Shown: positions 6,928-15,596 of the stretch, piece by piece
Layout: each line of letters opens with the position of its first letter
Position numbering within the stretch: the first letter of the stretch is position 1
Assembly (NCBI GenBank): GCA_002280565.1
Contig: NCEF01000010.1
Coordinates: 1-64,000, forward strand
Length of the DNA stretch: 64,000 nt
Direction: 5' to 3'
From: Sphingomonas sp. 32-66-10
Lineage (GTDB): Bacteria; Pseudomonadota; Alphaproteobacteria; Sphingomonadales; Sphingomonadaceae
Program-made: the position numbers and the translations under genes
The notes under the pieces: model-generated
Told to the model about the DNA's origin: nothing
Database searches by the model: none
What the model saw: the letters and a program-made list of their open reading frames with translations, nothing else

Positions 6928-8691
6928 ATGGCTTTGGACGTCAAGGATCAGGTCGAAACCACGGGCGTGGCACTGGCACCCACCCCCACCGATTGCACGC
7001 TTCCCCGACGCCTCGCGGATTTCGCGACGCTGGGTGATGCGCTGGACTATGCCGCGCAGGGCAGCCGCGGGCTGAATTTTCACGACGCGCGTGGCACGCT
7101 GACGCGCCCCTATCCGTTCCGTGAGATGCGTGAAGACGCGCTGGCGCAGGCCCGCCGCCTGATCGCCGCTGGCGTCAAGCCGCAGGACCGGATCGCGCTG
7201 ATCGCCGAAACCGGCACCGATTTCGCCTCGCTCTTCTTCGGCGTCATCTACGCCGGCGCCTGGCCGGTGCCGCTGCCGCTGCCGACCAGCTTCGGCGGCA
7301 GCCAGCATTATATCGACCAGCTCTCGGTCCAGCTCGAAAGCTGCGATCCCTCGATGCTGTTCTACCCGGCCGAGCTCTCGGCGATGGCTGGCGAAGCCGC
7401 GCGGCTCAAGGGCGTTCAGGGCATCGACTGGGAAAGCTTCGCCACCCGTGAAGCGCCCGAGACGGAGCTGCCCACCGCCAGCACCGACGACATCGCCTAT
7501 CTTCAGTACAGCAGCGGCTCGACCCGCTTCCCGCATGGCGTGGCGATCACCCACCATGCGTTGCTCAACAATCTGTCGGCGCACAGCCACGGCATGAAGC
7601 TGGAAGACAGCGACCGCTGCGTGTCGTGGCTGCCCTGGTATCACGATATGGGCCTGGTCGGCTGCTTCCTCTCGGTCGTCGCCAATCAGGTCTCGACCGA
7701 CTATCTCAAGACCGAGGATTTCGCCCGCCGTCCGCTCGCCTGGCTCGACCTCATCAGCCGGAATCAGGGGACGACCCTCTCCTATTCGCCGACCTTCGGC
7801 TACGACATCTGCGCGCGCCGCATGTCGAGCCAGACCAAGGCGTCGGACCGGTTCGACCTCAGCCGCTGGCGCGTCGCGGGCAATGGCGCGGACATGATCC
7901 GTCCCGACGTGATGCAGGCATTTGTCGACGCCTTTGCCGATGCCGGCTTCCAGGCCAGCGCCTTCCTGCCCAGCTACGGCCTTGCCGAAGCGACGCTCGC
8001 CGTTTCGATCATGCCCCCGGGAGAGGGCATCCTGGTCGAACTGGTCGAGGAAACCCAGCTGTCCGGCGGCGTCAATGGCGGGGATCGTCCCCAGCGTTTC
8101 CGCGCGATCGTCAACTGCGGCAAGGCGGTCAAGGACATGGAGATCGAGATCCGCGAGGAGGACGGCACCCCGCTGCCCGACCGCGCGATCGGCAAGGTAT
8201 GGTGCCGTGGCCCCAGCGTCATGGTCGGCTATTTCCGCGATCCCGAATCGACGGCGGCCTGCATGAAGGACGGTTGGCTCGACACCGGCGACATGGGCTA
8301 TCTGTCCGAAGGCTATATCTACATCGTGGGTCGCGCCAAGGACATGATCATCGTCAATGGCCGCAACCACTGGCCGCAGGACATCGAATGGGCGGTCGAG
8401 CAGCTCCCCGCCTTCAAGCAGGGAGACGTCGCGGCCTTCGCGATCACCACGCCCGGCGGTGAGGAAACCCCCGCCGTACTCGTCCAGTGCCGGACCAGCG
8501 ACGACAGCGAGCGCCAGAAGCTGCGCGAGGAAATCCGCGAGCGCGTCCGCGCGGTCACCGGCATGAACTGCGTGATCGAACTGATCCCGCCGCGGACCCT
8601 GCCGCGCACCAGCTCGGGCAAGCTCAGCCGCGCCAAGGCGCGCAACCAGTATCTCAACGGCGAGATCAAGCCCTACAGCATCGCGGCATAA
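6928..8691 (+). CDS. fatty acyl-AMP ligase (FAAL-type adenylate-forming enzyme)
   Basis: A 587-residue adenylate-forming enzyme of the FAAL/FadD32-like branch. It would activate a fatty acid as acyl-AMP and pass it to a carrier protein or another acceptor. The phosphate loop YSSGSTRFPHGV is at residues ~194-205, WLPWYHDMGLVG follows, DTGDMGY is at ~452-458 and the catalytic Lys (SSGKLSR) is at 565. The WLPWYHDMGL stretch and the segment after SYGLAEATLAVS are FAAL-like, not acyl-CoA-synthetase-like. No carrier protein or acyltransferase is adjacent, so the product (sphingolipid, outer-membrane lipid or polyketide starter) is open. Confidence 0.9.
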   Translation: MALDVKDQVETTGVALAPTPTDCTLPRRLADFATLGDALDYAAQGSRGLNFHDARGTLTRPYPFREMREDALAQARRLIAAGVKPQDRIALIAETGTDFASLFFGVIYAGAWPVPLPLPTSFGGSQHYIDQLSVQLESCDPSMLFYPAELSAMAGEAARLKGVQGIDWESFATREAPETELPTASTDDIAYLQYSSGSTRFPHGVAITHHALLNNLSAHSHGMKLEDSDRCVSWLPWYHDMGLVGCFLSVVANQVSTDYLKTEDFARRPLAWLDLISRNQGTTLSYSPTFGYDICARRMSSQTKASDRFDLSRWRVAGNGADMIRPDVMQAFVDAFADAGFQASAFLPSYGLAEATLAVSIMPPGEGILVELVEETQLSGGVNGGDRPQRFRAIVNCGKAVKDMEIEIREEDGTPLPDRAIGKVWCRGPSVMVGYFRDPESTAACMKDGWLDTGDMGYLSEGYIYIVGRAKDMIIVNGRNHWPQDIEWAVEQLPAFKQGDVAAFAITTPGGEETPAVLVQCRTSDDSERQKLREEIRERVRAVTGMNCVIELIPPRTLPRTSSGKLSRAKARNQYLNGEIKPYSIAA

Positions 8692-8702
8692 GGCAGGCGC
8701 CC

Positions 8703-8737
8703 CCCTCAATTCTCCTCGGTTAGGGGAGGATTGAGGG
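8703..8737. repeat. palindromic intergenic repeat (GGGGAGGA family, copy 1)
   Basis: An imperfect inverted repeat, CCTCAATTCTCCTC with GGGGAGGATTGAGG, separated by a short loop. It lies 12 bases after the FAAL stop and before the GGDEF/EAL gene. It belongs to the CCTCCCC/GGGGAGG palindrome family found at eight places in this window. Confidence 0.75.
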
Positions 8738-8814
8738 TTGTACCCGCCGGAAATATTTTCCCTGCCCCGCAATCTCTAACCGATCGCTAACTTCCACCCC
8801 GGTAATCTGCGCGG

Positions 8815-11178
8815 GTGACGAGCCAGACCACATCCCAGTTCGCACGGCCGCGTATCGACATGCGCGCGCTGCTCGGCCTTTATGACCCGGCGGATACCAC
8901 CGACTGGGGCCCGATCCGTGCCGCCCAGATGAATGCGGGCAGCCAGCTCGCCCTGTTCATGCTCGCCGCCAACGTCCTCGGCGCGACGCTGATCTTTCTC
9001 AATTACGCCAGCCTGGTTCCGCTGTGGCAGCTTGCCAGCTGGGGCGCGCTCGTCGCCGCGGTCGGGACCGCCGTCGCCTTCCGCCGCCTCGCCGTGCGTC
9101 ACCGCACCGAGCGCACCGCCACGCTGCGCGACGTGCGCGACACGGTGCTGGACGGCATCGCGCTCGGCGCAGTCTGGTCGATCGCGCCGCTGCTGTTCGG
9201 CGCCTATGACAATGCGCAAGCGGCCAATGGCCTGTGGATCGTGCTGTCGATCCTGATGGTCGCCTCGTCGGTCGCGATGGCCGCGCTCCCGCTCGCCACG
9301 ATCAGCTTCCTCGTCGTGCTCGGCAGCGCCAATGCGACTGCGCTTGCGCTGACCCAATCGCCCGCGCTCGGTGCAGCGGCGCTGCTCTTCACCTCGCTGC
9401 TCGTCATCGCCTGTTTCGCGCGCGGCAAGGCGCTGGTCGTGATCCGCGCGGGCGAGATTGCGCTCGCCGAACGCGACGATACGGTCAGCCTGTTGCTGCG
9501 CGAGTTCGAGGATCAAAGTGCCGACTGGCTGTGGGAAACCGACTCCCAGCGCCGCGTCCACCGTGCAAACCCCCGCTTTGCCGTCTCGCTCGGCGTCGAT
9601 CCCAAGGCGATCAACGGCATGCCCTTCCTTCAGGTGCTCGCCGGTGCCGCCTGGGAAAGCGGCAATTTCGCGCAAGGCCTGCGCGACCTCGCCGCTTCGC
9701 TCAAGAAGCGTGAGCCGTTCCGCGACATCCTCCTCCCCGTCATCGTCGATGGCGAAGAGCGCTGGTGGGAACTCACCGGCTCGCCGCGCTTCAGCGAAGA
9801 CGGCAGCTTTATCGGCTTTCGCGGCGTCGGCTCCGACGTCACCGAAGCGCGCGAATCCGCGAACAAGATTAGCAAGATGGCGCGTTACGACACGCTCACC
9901 GGCCTGCCCAACCGCCTGCTGATCAACGAAGCGCTCGCCACCGCCATGGCCGAAGCGGACAAGTGGAGCGCGCGCTGCGCCTTCATGATGATCGACCTCG
10001 ACCGGTTCAAGGCGGTCAACGACACGCTCGGCCACCCGGTCGGCGACCGGCTGCTGATGCGCGTGTCCGAACGCCTCAAGCAGCTGATGACCCTGAACGA
10101 GATGATCGGGCGGCTGGGCGGCGACGAATTCGCCGTGGTGGTCCGCGACGCCAATGATTCGGTCGCGGTCGAACAGCTCGCCCGCACGATCATCGACGTG
10201 CTCTCTGCGCCCTATGACGTCGACAACCACACCCTCTATATCGGCGCCAGCGTCGGTCTCGCCTTTGGCCCGCGCGACGGTCGCACGGCGGAGATGCTGA
10301 TCCGCTCGGCCGACCTTGCACTCTACCGGTCCAAGGACGCTGGCGGCGGCCAGCTCCACGCCTATGAGCCACAGCTGCATGTCGAGGCGGAGGAGCGCCG
10401 CGTCCTCGAAATCGCCCTGCGCGCCGCGCTCGAAAACGACCAGTTCCATCTGCTCTATCAGCCGGTGGTCCAGGCCGGCACCGGCGCGCTGATGGGGTTC
10501 GAAGCGCTGCTGCGCTGGACGCACCCTGAGCTTGGCCCGATCTCCCCCGCCAAATTCGTGCCGCTCGCCGAAGAAGCGCGCCTGATCGCCCCGATTGGCG
10601 AATGGGTGCTGCGCGCCGCCTGTGTCGAGGCGGCGAAGTGGGACGACCCGATCCGCGTCGCGGTCAATGTCAGTCCCGAACAGCTGCACAATGCCGGCTT
10701 TGCCACGTTCGTCGGCCGCGCGCTCAAGGACAGCGGCCTCCACCCCAGCCGCCTCGAACTCGAAGTCACCGAAAGCGTGTTCATGCGCGAAGGCACCGCC
10801 GCGGTTCAGACGCTGGAGGCAATCCTCGACATGGGCGTGCGCCTCAGCCTCGACGATTTCGGCACCGGCTATTCCTCGCTCGGCTATCTCAGCCGCACCC
10901 GCTTCAGCTCGATCAAGATCGACCGCAGCTTCGTCCAGGGCGCGTCCAAGGGCCAGAAAGAGGCGATCGCCATCATCCGTGCCGTCGTCGCGCTCGCCCA
11001 GAGCCTGGGCATGGCCACCACGGCGGAAGGCGTCGAGACCGAGGACGAACACCGCCTGATCCAGGCACTCGGCTGCACCAAGGTCCAGGGCTATTATTTC
11101 GGCCGCCCCCTCCCCGTCACCGAAGCCCGCACCCTCGCCACCCGCGACAGCATGCAAGACGCCGCACGCGTGGCGTAG
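8815..11178 (+). CDS. membrane PAS-GGDEF-EAL protein (c-di-GMP turnover)
   Basis: A 787-residue hybrid. The N-terminal ~210 residues hold about five membrane segments, followed by a PAS-like domain (~225-345) with the FRGVGSDVTE ending. The GGDEF domain has GGDEF at 435-439, so cyclase chemistry is possible. The EAL domain has EAL at 563-565, EVTES, DDFGTGYSSL and a preserved KIDR, so phosphodiesterase residues are also in place. Both activities look intact; which dominates cannot be told. The GTG 8815 start lacks a clear ribosome-binding site, and ATG 8860 (MRALLGL) is an alternative. It probably senses a membrane or redox signal and tunes motility, adhesion or biofilm. Confidence 0.93.
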   Translation: MTSQTTSQFARPRIDMRALLGLYDPADTTDWGPIRAAQMNAGSQLALFMLAANVLGATLIFLNYASLVPLWQLASWGALVAAVGTAVAFRRLAVRHRTERTATLRDVRDTVLDGIALGAVWSIAPLLFGAYDNAQAANGLWIVLSILMVASSVAMAALPLATISFLVVLGSANATALALTQSPALGAAALLFTSLLVIACFARGKALVVIRAGEIALAERDDTVSLLLREFEDQSADWLWETDSQRRVHRANPRFAVSLGVDPKAINGMPFLQVLAGAAWESGNFAQGLRDLAASLKKREPFRDILLPVIVDGEERWWELTGSPRFSEDGSFIGFRGVGSDVTEARESANKISKMARYDTLTGLPNRLLINEALATAMAEADKWSARCAFMMIDLDRFKAVNDTLGHPVGDRLLMRVSERLKQLMTLNEMIGRLGGDEFAVVVRDANDSVAVEQLARTIIDVLSAPYDVDNHTLYIGASVGLAFGPRDGRTAEMLIRSADLALYRSKDAGGGQLHAYEPQLHVEAEERRVLEIALRAALENDQFHLLYQPVVQAGTGALMGFEALLRWTHPELGPISPAKFVPLAEEARLIAPIGEWVLRAACVEAAKWDDPIRVAVNVSPEQLHNAGFATFVGRALKDSGLHPSRLELEVTESVFMREGTAAVQTLEAILDMGVRLSLDDFGTGYSSLGYLSRTRFSSIKIDRSFVQGASKGQKEAIAIIRAVVALAQSLGMATTAEGVETEDEHRLIQALGCTKVQGYYFGRPLPVTEARTLATRDSMQDAARVA

Positions 11179-11357
11179 GTGCCGGATCTTCGCGGCAATG
11201 CAGCCCGCCAGTTTCGTCGAGGCTTCGCAGACCGCCGGTACAGCGGCGATCTGCACTCCCAACTCCATCTGACGGACTTCGCGCGTTGCTCGAGATGGAT
11301 ATCGAAAAGGCCAGCCGGAGCAGACGACTAGGATTGTCGATCGAATGCTCCGATAGG

Positions 11358-12020
11358 TTATTTCACGACAACGATCCCGGCGGGCTTCCTCACGACGACA
11401 TAGGCGTTCGTTGCGGAGTCGAGCGTGTAGTAGGTGTCGTTGACGTAATAATAGGTCGAGCCCTGCCACACGACCGCCCGATAGCCTGCAGGCAATACTG
11501 CAATCCGGGCACCGACGGGCGCCGCAACGACGACATATCCTTCAGCGACGCTCGTGTAATAGATACCGGAATGGTAGAAATAGGGGCTGCCGGCAATTAC
11601 CACGCGCGTATAGGACGCCGGTAGCACGGCGACGCGATAGCCTACCGGGCGCGCGGCATAATATCCGCGCCAATTGTCTTGCGCGAAATCGCTGCGGGCA
11701 TCTGTCCGATCACTGGCGACGTCGCTGCGGGCGTCGGTTCGATCACTTGCAATGTCGTTGCGCGATTCGGTGCGTGTTTCAGTATTGCCCGTTCGCGTGG
11801 TCTGGCGCTGTGACTGGTTGCCTGTACGCGATGTCTGGCGCTGTGACTGGTTGCCTGTACGCGATGTTTGACGGCTGGCCCGGTTTCCTTTTCCGGCCTG
11901 CCCGTCGACAAAGCCCAATCCATCGATCATTGCGCCGGACGCGTGGGCGGTCGCGGTGCCTGCAGTTGGCAGCGCGCAAACCAGCGCCGCTGCGCCGAGC
12001 ATGGTGAGCGTATTTTTCAC
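11358..12020 (-). CDS. secreted repeat-bearing protein, DUF6515-like
   Basis: A 220-residue exported protein. GTG 12020 is the start, since AAGGAG is seven bases upstream. A signal peptide ends near THAHA-like TATAHASG. Residues ~45-80 are three Arg/Gln/Thr-rich units of 11 residues (TGNQSQRQTSR), then two ASDRTDARSD units. The C-terminal ~110 residues are Tyr/Val-rich, with YYAARPVGYRVAVLPASY and YYYVNDTYYTLD blocks resembling DUF6515 domains. The repeats are also near-exact 33-bp DNA repeats, so copy number may vary. It is probably a cell-surface or matrix protein; the function is unknown. Confidence 0.75.
   Translation of the reverse strand: MKNTLTMLGAAALVCALPTAGTATAHASGAMIDGLGFVDGQAGKGNRASRQTSRTGNQSQRQTSRTGNQSQRQTTRTGNTETRTESRNDIASDRTDARSDVASDRTDARSDFAQDNWRGYYAARPVGYRVAVLPASYTRVVIAGSPYFYHSGIYYTSVAEGYVVVAAPVGARIAVLPAGYRAVVWQGSTYYYVNDTYYTLDSATNAYVVVRKPAGIVVVK
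11691..11756. repeat. two 33-bp coding tandem repeats (diverged)
   Basis: Two consecutive 33-base units, 11691-11723 and 11724-11756, agree at most positions and encode the ASDRTDARSD repeat on the minus strand. A third, more diverged unit follows toward 11790. Confidence 0.8.
11801..11866. repeat. two identical 33-bp coding tandem repeats
   Basis: Two perfect 33-base units, 11801-11833 and 11834-11866, encode the TGNQSQRQTSR repeat. Perfect identity at third codon positions suggests recent duplication or gene conversion. Confidence 0.9.
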
Positions 12021-12349
12021 GCTTGTTCTCCTTGTTGCTTCGACTCGGGCACATTGCCCGACTCACGAATGAGTGCGAATAATGTAATGCATTACATTGC
12101 AGCACGATGAATGGCGCGATGCGGGGCCCACCGGTCAGAGATGATCGGCGTGGTTAGCCAGCCTGCAGGACCGCTACAGTTTTTGCCTCGTCGGAATGCA
12201 CGATCGGCGGAGCTCAAGCCGCCGAGAATGACCGCTTATAGGTTTTGGCGACTTCGAAGCCTTGTTCGACGAAGGTCGGCGTTGCGGAGCCTCTGGCCAA
12301 AAGCGCCCTGATGCCAATCGGCCTGGTTTCAGACGCCAGCCGCCAAACG
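12021..12349. other. intergenic region without a recognisable gene
   Basis: I see no convincing gene between the repeat protein and the nusG terminator. The part next to 12020 (to ~12110) is AT-richer, includes AATGTAATGCATTACATT (a near-perfect palindrome around ATGCAT at ~12080-12097) and should hold the promoter of the minus-strand gene. The rest, 12120-12340, has frames open on several strands but no start signals or family match, and looks like decayed intergenic sequence. Confidence 0.5.
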
Positions 12350-12350
12350 A

Positions 12351-12380
12351 AAAAAAGCCGGGGCGTCGCCACCCCGGCTT
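12351..12380 (-). terminator. rho-independent terminator after nusG
   Basis: The stem AAGCCGGGG (12355-12363) pairs with CCCCGGCTT (12372-12380). Read on the minus strand it is followed by a T run (12356-12351). It lies 25 bases beyond the nusG stop and ends the secE-nusG transcript. Confidence 0.9.
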
Positions 12381-12404
12381 CCTCATAATCCAAATCCGAA
12401 AATC

Positions 12405-12944
12405 TTACTTCGACCGCTCCACCTGATCGAAGTCCAGCTCGACCGGCGTTGCGCGGCCAAAGATCGACACGCTGACCTTGACCTTCGACTTGTCGAAATC
12501 CAGTTCCTCGACCACGCCGTTGAAGCTCGCGAACGGGCCGTCCAGCACCTTGACCGAATCGCCGATCTCGTAATCGACCTTGATCTGCTGCTTGGGCGCG
12601 GCGGCGGCTTCTTCCTTGGTGTTCAGGATGCGCGCGGCCTCGGCTTCGCTGATCGGCTGCGGCTTGCCGCTGCTGCCCAGGAAGCCCGTCACCTTCGGCG
12701 TATTCTTGACCAGGTGATAAACGTCGTCGTTCATCGCCAGCTTGGCAAGGACATAGCCGGGGAAGAACTTCCGCTCCGACTGCACCTTCTTGCCGCGGCG
12801 CACTTCGGTCACCGTCTCGACCGGAACCTCGACCGATTCGACCAGCGCATCGAGGCCAAGCCGCGTCGCGTCGGACAGGATCTGGTCCCGAACCTTGTTC
12901 TCAAAGCCCGAATAGGCGTGAATGATGTACCAGCGCGCCGCCAT
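12405..12944 (-). CDS. nusG: transcription termination/antitermination protein NusG
   Basis: A 179-residue NusG, the elongation factor that binds RNA polymerase through its NGN domain and Rho or ribosomal S10 through its KOW domain. The NGN domain begins WYIIHAYSGFENKV and holds the RKFFPGYVLAKL strand. The KOW domain is the C-terminal ~55 residues (IGDSVKVLDGPFASFNGVVEELD). The start is ATG 12944 with a modest GGGAAAA upstream. secE lies directly upstream, as in most bacteria, but the ribosomal genes that usually follow nusG are on the other strand here. Confidence 0.97.
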   Translation of the reverse strand: MAARWYIIHAYSGFENKVRDQILSDATRLGLDALVESVEVPVETVTEVRRGKKVQSERKFFPGYVLAKLAMNDDVYHLVKNTPKVTGFLGSSGKPQPISEAEAARILNTKEEAAAAPKQQIKVDYEIGDSVKVLDGPFASFNGVVEELDFDKSKVKVSVSIFGRATPVELDFDQVERSK

Positions 12945-12967
12945 GGATTTTCCCGTTATCTGGCCGC

Positions 12968-13165
12968 TCAGCCCGCAAGGCCGAGGAGGAAGTTCACGAT
13001 CGCGCCGAACAGACGGTCGACGCCAAAGAAGAAGAGGCCAAGCAGCGTCGCCATGATGAACACCATGACCGCGGTCATGATGGTTTCCTTGCGGGTCGGC
13101 CATACGACCTTCTTGGTCTCGGCCTGCACCTGGCGCATGAATTCCAGCGGATTGGTCTTCGCCAC
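12968..13165 (-). CDS. secE: preprotein translocase subunit SecE
   Basis: A 65-residue SecE, the single-span type found in most bacteria, which clamps SecY in the translocon. The cytosolic helix NPLEFMRQVQAETKKVVWPT has the diagnostic VVWPT hinge, followed by one membrane helix (TAVMVFIMATLLGLFFFGVD). I chose the GTG at 13165 (VAKTNPLEF), which has GAGG at a good distance. Longer upstream reading lacks family similarity. nusG starts 24 bases after the stop, so the pair is one operon. Confidence 0.95.
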   Translation of the reverse strand: MAKTNPLEFMRQVQAETKKVVWPTRKETIMTAVMVFIMATLLGLFFFGVDRLFGAIVNFLLGLAG

Positions 13166-13329
13166 TTTTGCCTCGCGAATAATTTGCCCGGCTTCGGAAC
13201 AGGTTTCTCCGCCCGGCTCCTTCAGCAAGGAACCCGGCGAACCCCATCACGATGTCGGATTGGGGACGCTATCTAGCGACTGTGCGACAGGGGGGCAAGG
13301 GGCTTGGGACCCCGCCAGCGCCCGCCCGT

Positions 13330-13908
13330 TCAGATCAGCGTGATGACGCCAAAGCCGCCGATCAACAGCACCATCGCCAGCCAGCCGAGCAGGGTCAGCC
13401 GCTCCTCGATAAATGCCTGCACCGGCTCGCCCCAACGATGGACGAGGAAGGCGAGCAGGTAGAAGCGGAAACCCCGTCCGACGATCGCCAGGATCACGAA
13501 CAGCGGGAAATTATAGTGGAAAAAGCCGTTGGCGATGGTGATCAGCTTGAACGGCAACGGCGTGATGCCCGCGGTCAGCGTGACCACCGCGCCCCATTCG
13601 TCATACAGCGCGCGGACGCTCTCGACCTTGCTGCCCAGGTGATACAGGTCGATGATCCACTGCCCGATCGTGTCGAACAGGAAATAGCCGATCGCATAGC
13701 CCGCAATCCCGCCCAGCACCGACGCGACGGTACAGATGGTCGCGATCCAATAGGCCCGCTGGCGCTGCGCCAGCATCATCGGGATCAGCATCACATCGGG
13801 CGGGATCGGGAAGATGCTCGATTCGGCAAACGAAACGGCGGCCAGATAGCGGTCGGCGTGCCGGTGCGCGGCAAGCTTCAGCGTCCAGTTATAGAGCGCG
13901 CGGAACAT
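13330..13908 (-). CDS. YqaA/DedA-family membrane protein
   Basis: A 192-residue inner-membrane protein of the YqaA/SNARE-associated (VTT/DedA-like) family. It shows FAESSIFPIPPDVMLIP near the N-terminus, the family's re-entrant loop signature, and four to five hydrophobic segments, with a GITPLPFKLITIANGFF block matching the second half-repeat. DedA relatives act in lipid or proton-coupled transport; the specific role is not known. The start ATG 13908 is 46 bases from the tRNA-Trp 3' end on the same strand. Confidence 0.9.
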   Translation of the reverse strand: MFRALYNWTLKLAAHRHADRYLAAVSFAESSIFPIPPDVMLIPMMLAQRQRAYWIATICTVASVLGGIAGYAIGYFLFDTIGQWIIDLYHLGSKVESVRALYDEWGAVVTLTAGITPLPFKLITIANGFFHYNFPLFVILAIVGRGFRFYLLAFLVHRWGEPVQAFIEERLTLLGWLAMVLLIGGFGVITLI

Positions 13909-13953
13909 GCGGGGCGAAACCTCTGCAAGGGCTCCGGGTGCGCCCGGAAGAAG

Positions 13954-14030
13954 TGGCAGGGGAGCTCGGATTCGAACCGAGGGCCTTCGGTTTTGGAGAC
14001 CGACGCTCTAACCAGCTGAGCTACACCCCT
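13954..14030 (-). tRNA. tRNA-Trp (anticodon CCA)
   Basis: A cloverleaf on the minus strand. It has acceptor AGGGGTG with CTCCCCT (one U-U mismatch), a D-arm with AGCTCAGCTGGTTAGAGC, the anticodon loop CTCCAAA (CCA = Trp), a T-arm with GGTTCGAATCC, a G discriminator and an encoded CCA end. A Trp tRNA next to secE is a common bacterial arrangement, here with the yqaA gene between them. Confidence 0.97.
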
Positions 14031-14042
14031 GTGCGGTGCCGC

Positions 14043-14071
14043 GCTTTAGCGACGCTTCCGCGGGGCCGCAA
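14043..14071 (-). promoter_or_regulatory. probable sigma-70 promoter of tRNA-Trp
   Basis: Read on the minus strand: TTGCGG (14071-14066), 17 bases, then TAAAGC (14048-14043), placing transcription start a few bases before the mature tRNA 5' end at 14030. The match is partial, but the spacing and position fit. Confidence 0.45.
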
Positions 14072-14246
14072 GGGGCTCGTTGACGCCGTGCGGCTTGCTT
14101 TCCACCTGTTTCCTCGCTAAGGGCGCGCGCTTCCACCGGCTACCGTTGGAATTGCGGGAGCACCGGACGACACGTCCGGGGCGTCTGGACCGCTAAACTT
14201 GAACCGGGCGTGGCGACAAGCCGCGTCCAGCGACAGAGTGAGACAC

Positions 14247-14678
14247 ATGGCAAAGAAAATCACGGGCTATATCAAGCTCCAGGTGCCTGCGGGCTCCGCC
14301 AACCCCTCGCCGCCGATCGGTCCGGCGCTGGGTCAGCGCGGCGTCAACATCATGGAGTTCTGCAAGGCGTTCAACGCGGCGACCGGCGAGCAGGAAAAGG
14401 GCACCCCCCTCCCCACCGTCATCACCGTCTACGCCGACCGCAGCTTCAGCTTCGAAACGAAGCAGCCGCCGGCAACCTACCTCATCAAGAAGGCCGCGAA
14501 CCTCAAGTCGGGCTCGAAGGAGCCGGGCAAGATCTCGGCCGGCAAGATCAAGCGTTCGCAGCTCGCCGAAATCGCGACCGCGAAGATGAAGGATCTCAAC
14601 GCCAACGATCTCGATGCCGCAACGCGCATCATCGAAGGCTCTGCCCGCGCGATGGGCCTCGAAGTGGTGGAGGGCTGA
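14247..14678 (+). CDS. rplK: 50S ribosomal protein L11
   Basis: A 143-residue L11, which binds 23S rRNA at the GTPase-associated centre with L10 and L12. The start is ATG 14247 ([12 protein letters not shown]). [26 protein letters not shown] is the canonical N-terminal region and the C-terminal rRNA-binding domain ends with [18 protein letters not shown]. rplA follows after 4 bases. Upstream 14031-14246 is a leader of ~200 bases with no other gene, and must carry the promoter because secE-nusG face the other way. Confidence 0.98.
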   Translation: MAKKITGYIKLQVPAGSANPSPPIGPALGQRGVNIMEFCKAFNAATGEQEKGTPLPTVITVYADRSFSFETKQPPATYLIKKAANLKSGSKEPGKISAGKIKRSQLAEIATAKMKDLNANDLDAATRIIEGSARAMGLEVVEG

Positions 14679-14682
14679 ACCC

Positions 14683-15381
14683 ATGGCTAAGCAGACCAAG
14701 AAGCAGAAGGCCCTCGCTGGCACCGTCGACCGCGAAAAGCTGTACGGCGTCGATGAAGCCATCGCGCTGGCGCAGAAGAATGCGACCGCCAAGTTCGACG
14801 AGACCATCGAAGTCGCGCTGAACCTGGGCGTCGATCCGCGTCACGCCGACCAGATGGTCCGTGGCGTCGTCACCCTGCCCGCCGGCACCGGCAAGACCGT
14901 TCGCGTCGGCGTGTTCGCCAAGGGCGCGAAGGCGGATGAAGCGCGCGAAGCGGGTGCCGACGTCGTCGGCGCCGAAGACCTGCTCGAGATCGTTCAGGGC
15001 GGCAAGATCGAGTTCGATCGCTGCATCGCGACGCCGGACATGATGGGTCTGGTCGGCCGCCTCGGCAAGGTGCTGGGCCCCAAGGGCCTGATGCCGAACC
15101 CGAAGCTCGGCACCGTCACCATGAACGTCGCCGAAGCGGTCAAGGCTGCCAAGGGCGGCCAGGTCGAATATCGCGTCGAAAAGGCCGGCATCATCCATTC
15201 GGGCATCGGCAAGGCGTCGTTCTCGGCCGCCGACCTGCGTTCGAACTTCGACGCGCTGGTCGATGCGGTGATCAAGGCCAAGCCGTCGGGCGCCAAGGGC
15301 AAGTATCTGCGCAAGGTCGCGGTCTCGTCCTCGATGGGCCCGGGCGTGAAGGTCGATGTCGCCGAGGTTTCGGCGCTCTAA
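14683..15381 (+). CDS. rplA: 50S ribosomal protein L1
   Basis: A 232-residue L1, normal for the family. It forms the mobile L1 stalk and in many bacteria represses its own operon. The conserved [23 protein letters not shown] and [15 protein letters not shown] motifs are present. The start is ATG 14683. The gene is followed by a very strong terminator at 15408, so rplK-rplA is a self-contained operon and not continuous with rplJ-rplL. Confidence 0.98.
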   Translation: MAKQTKKQKALAGTVDREKLYGVDEAIALAQKNATAKFDETIEVALNLGVDPRHADQMVRGVVTLPAGTGKTVRVGVFAKGAKADEAREAGADVVGAEDLLEIVQGGKIEFDRCIATPDMMGLVGRLGKVLGPKGLMPNPKLGTVTMNVAEAVKAAKGGQVEYRVEKAGIIHSGIGKASFSAADLRSNFDALVDAVIKAKPSGAKGKYLRKVAVSSSMGPGVKVDVAEVSAL

Positions 15382-15407
15382 TCTTCGCAACCCATGCGAA
15401 CATGAAG

Positions 15408-15436
15408 AACCCCGGGGGCGACCCCGGGGTTTTTTG
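15408..15436 (+). terminator. strong rho-independent terminator after rplA
   Basis: A 10-bp perfect stem (AACCCCGGGG at 15408-15417 with CCCCGGGGTT at 15422-15431) has a four-base GCGA loop and runs into TTTTTT. It separates rplKA from the downstream protease gene. Confidence 0.95.
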
Positions 15437-15596
15437 TTGCGCGCAAATCGCGATGAACACGAAATTGGTGCGTTCTCGCCCTCGACTCCCCCCGGCGGCG
15501 CTGGCACTATGCGCTTGCTCGCGGCCGGAGTCGCAAGCCTTGTCCCGACCAGAGCCAGTTGTTGCGTTCGCGTGAACCCCGTTTCGGAGGTCCCAC

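Noticed and set aside
11179-11357. Possible decayed coding fragment on the minus strand (MELGVQIAAVPAVCEAS-like)
   Set aside because: It has a protein-like look but no ribosome-binding site, stop context or family match, and the region is short. Treated as intergenic.
8776-11469. Very long antisense open frame opposite the GGDEF/EAL gene
   Set aside because: Its translation is Arg/Gly/Ala-rich with no family features, and it mirrors the codon bias of the real gene. Similar long shadows lie opposite FAAL (6871-8772), the helicase (17202-19028) and the TPR gene (34156-35991).
11691-11866. CRISPR array
   Set aside because: The repeats are contiguous 33-bp units within a gene, with no spacers; they encode protein repeats. 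No cas genes exist in the window.
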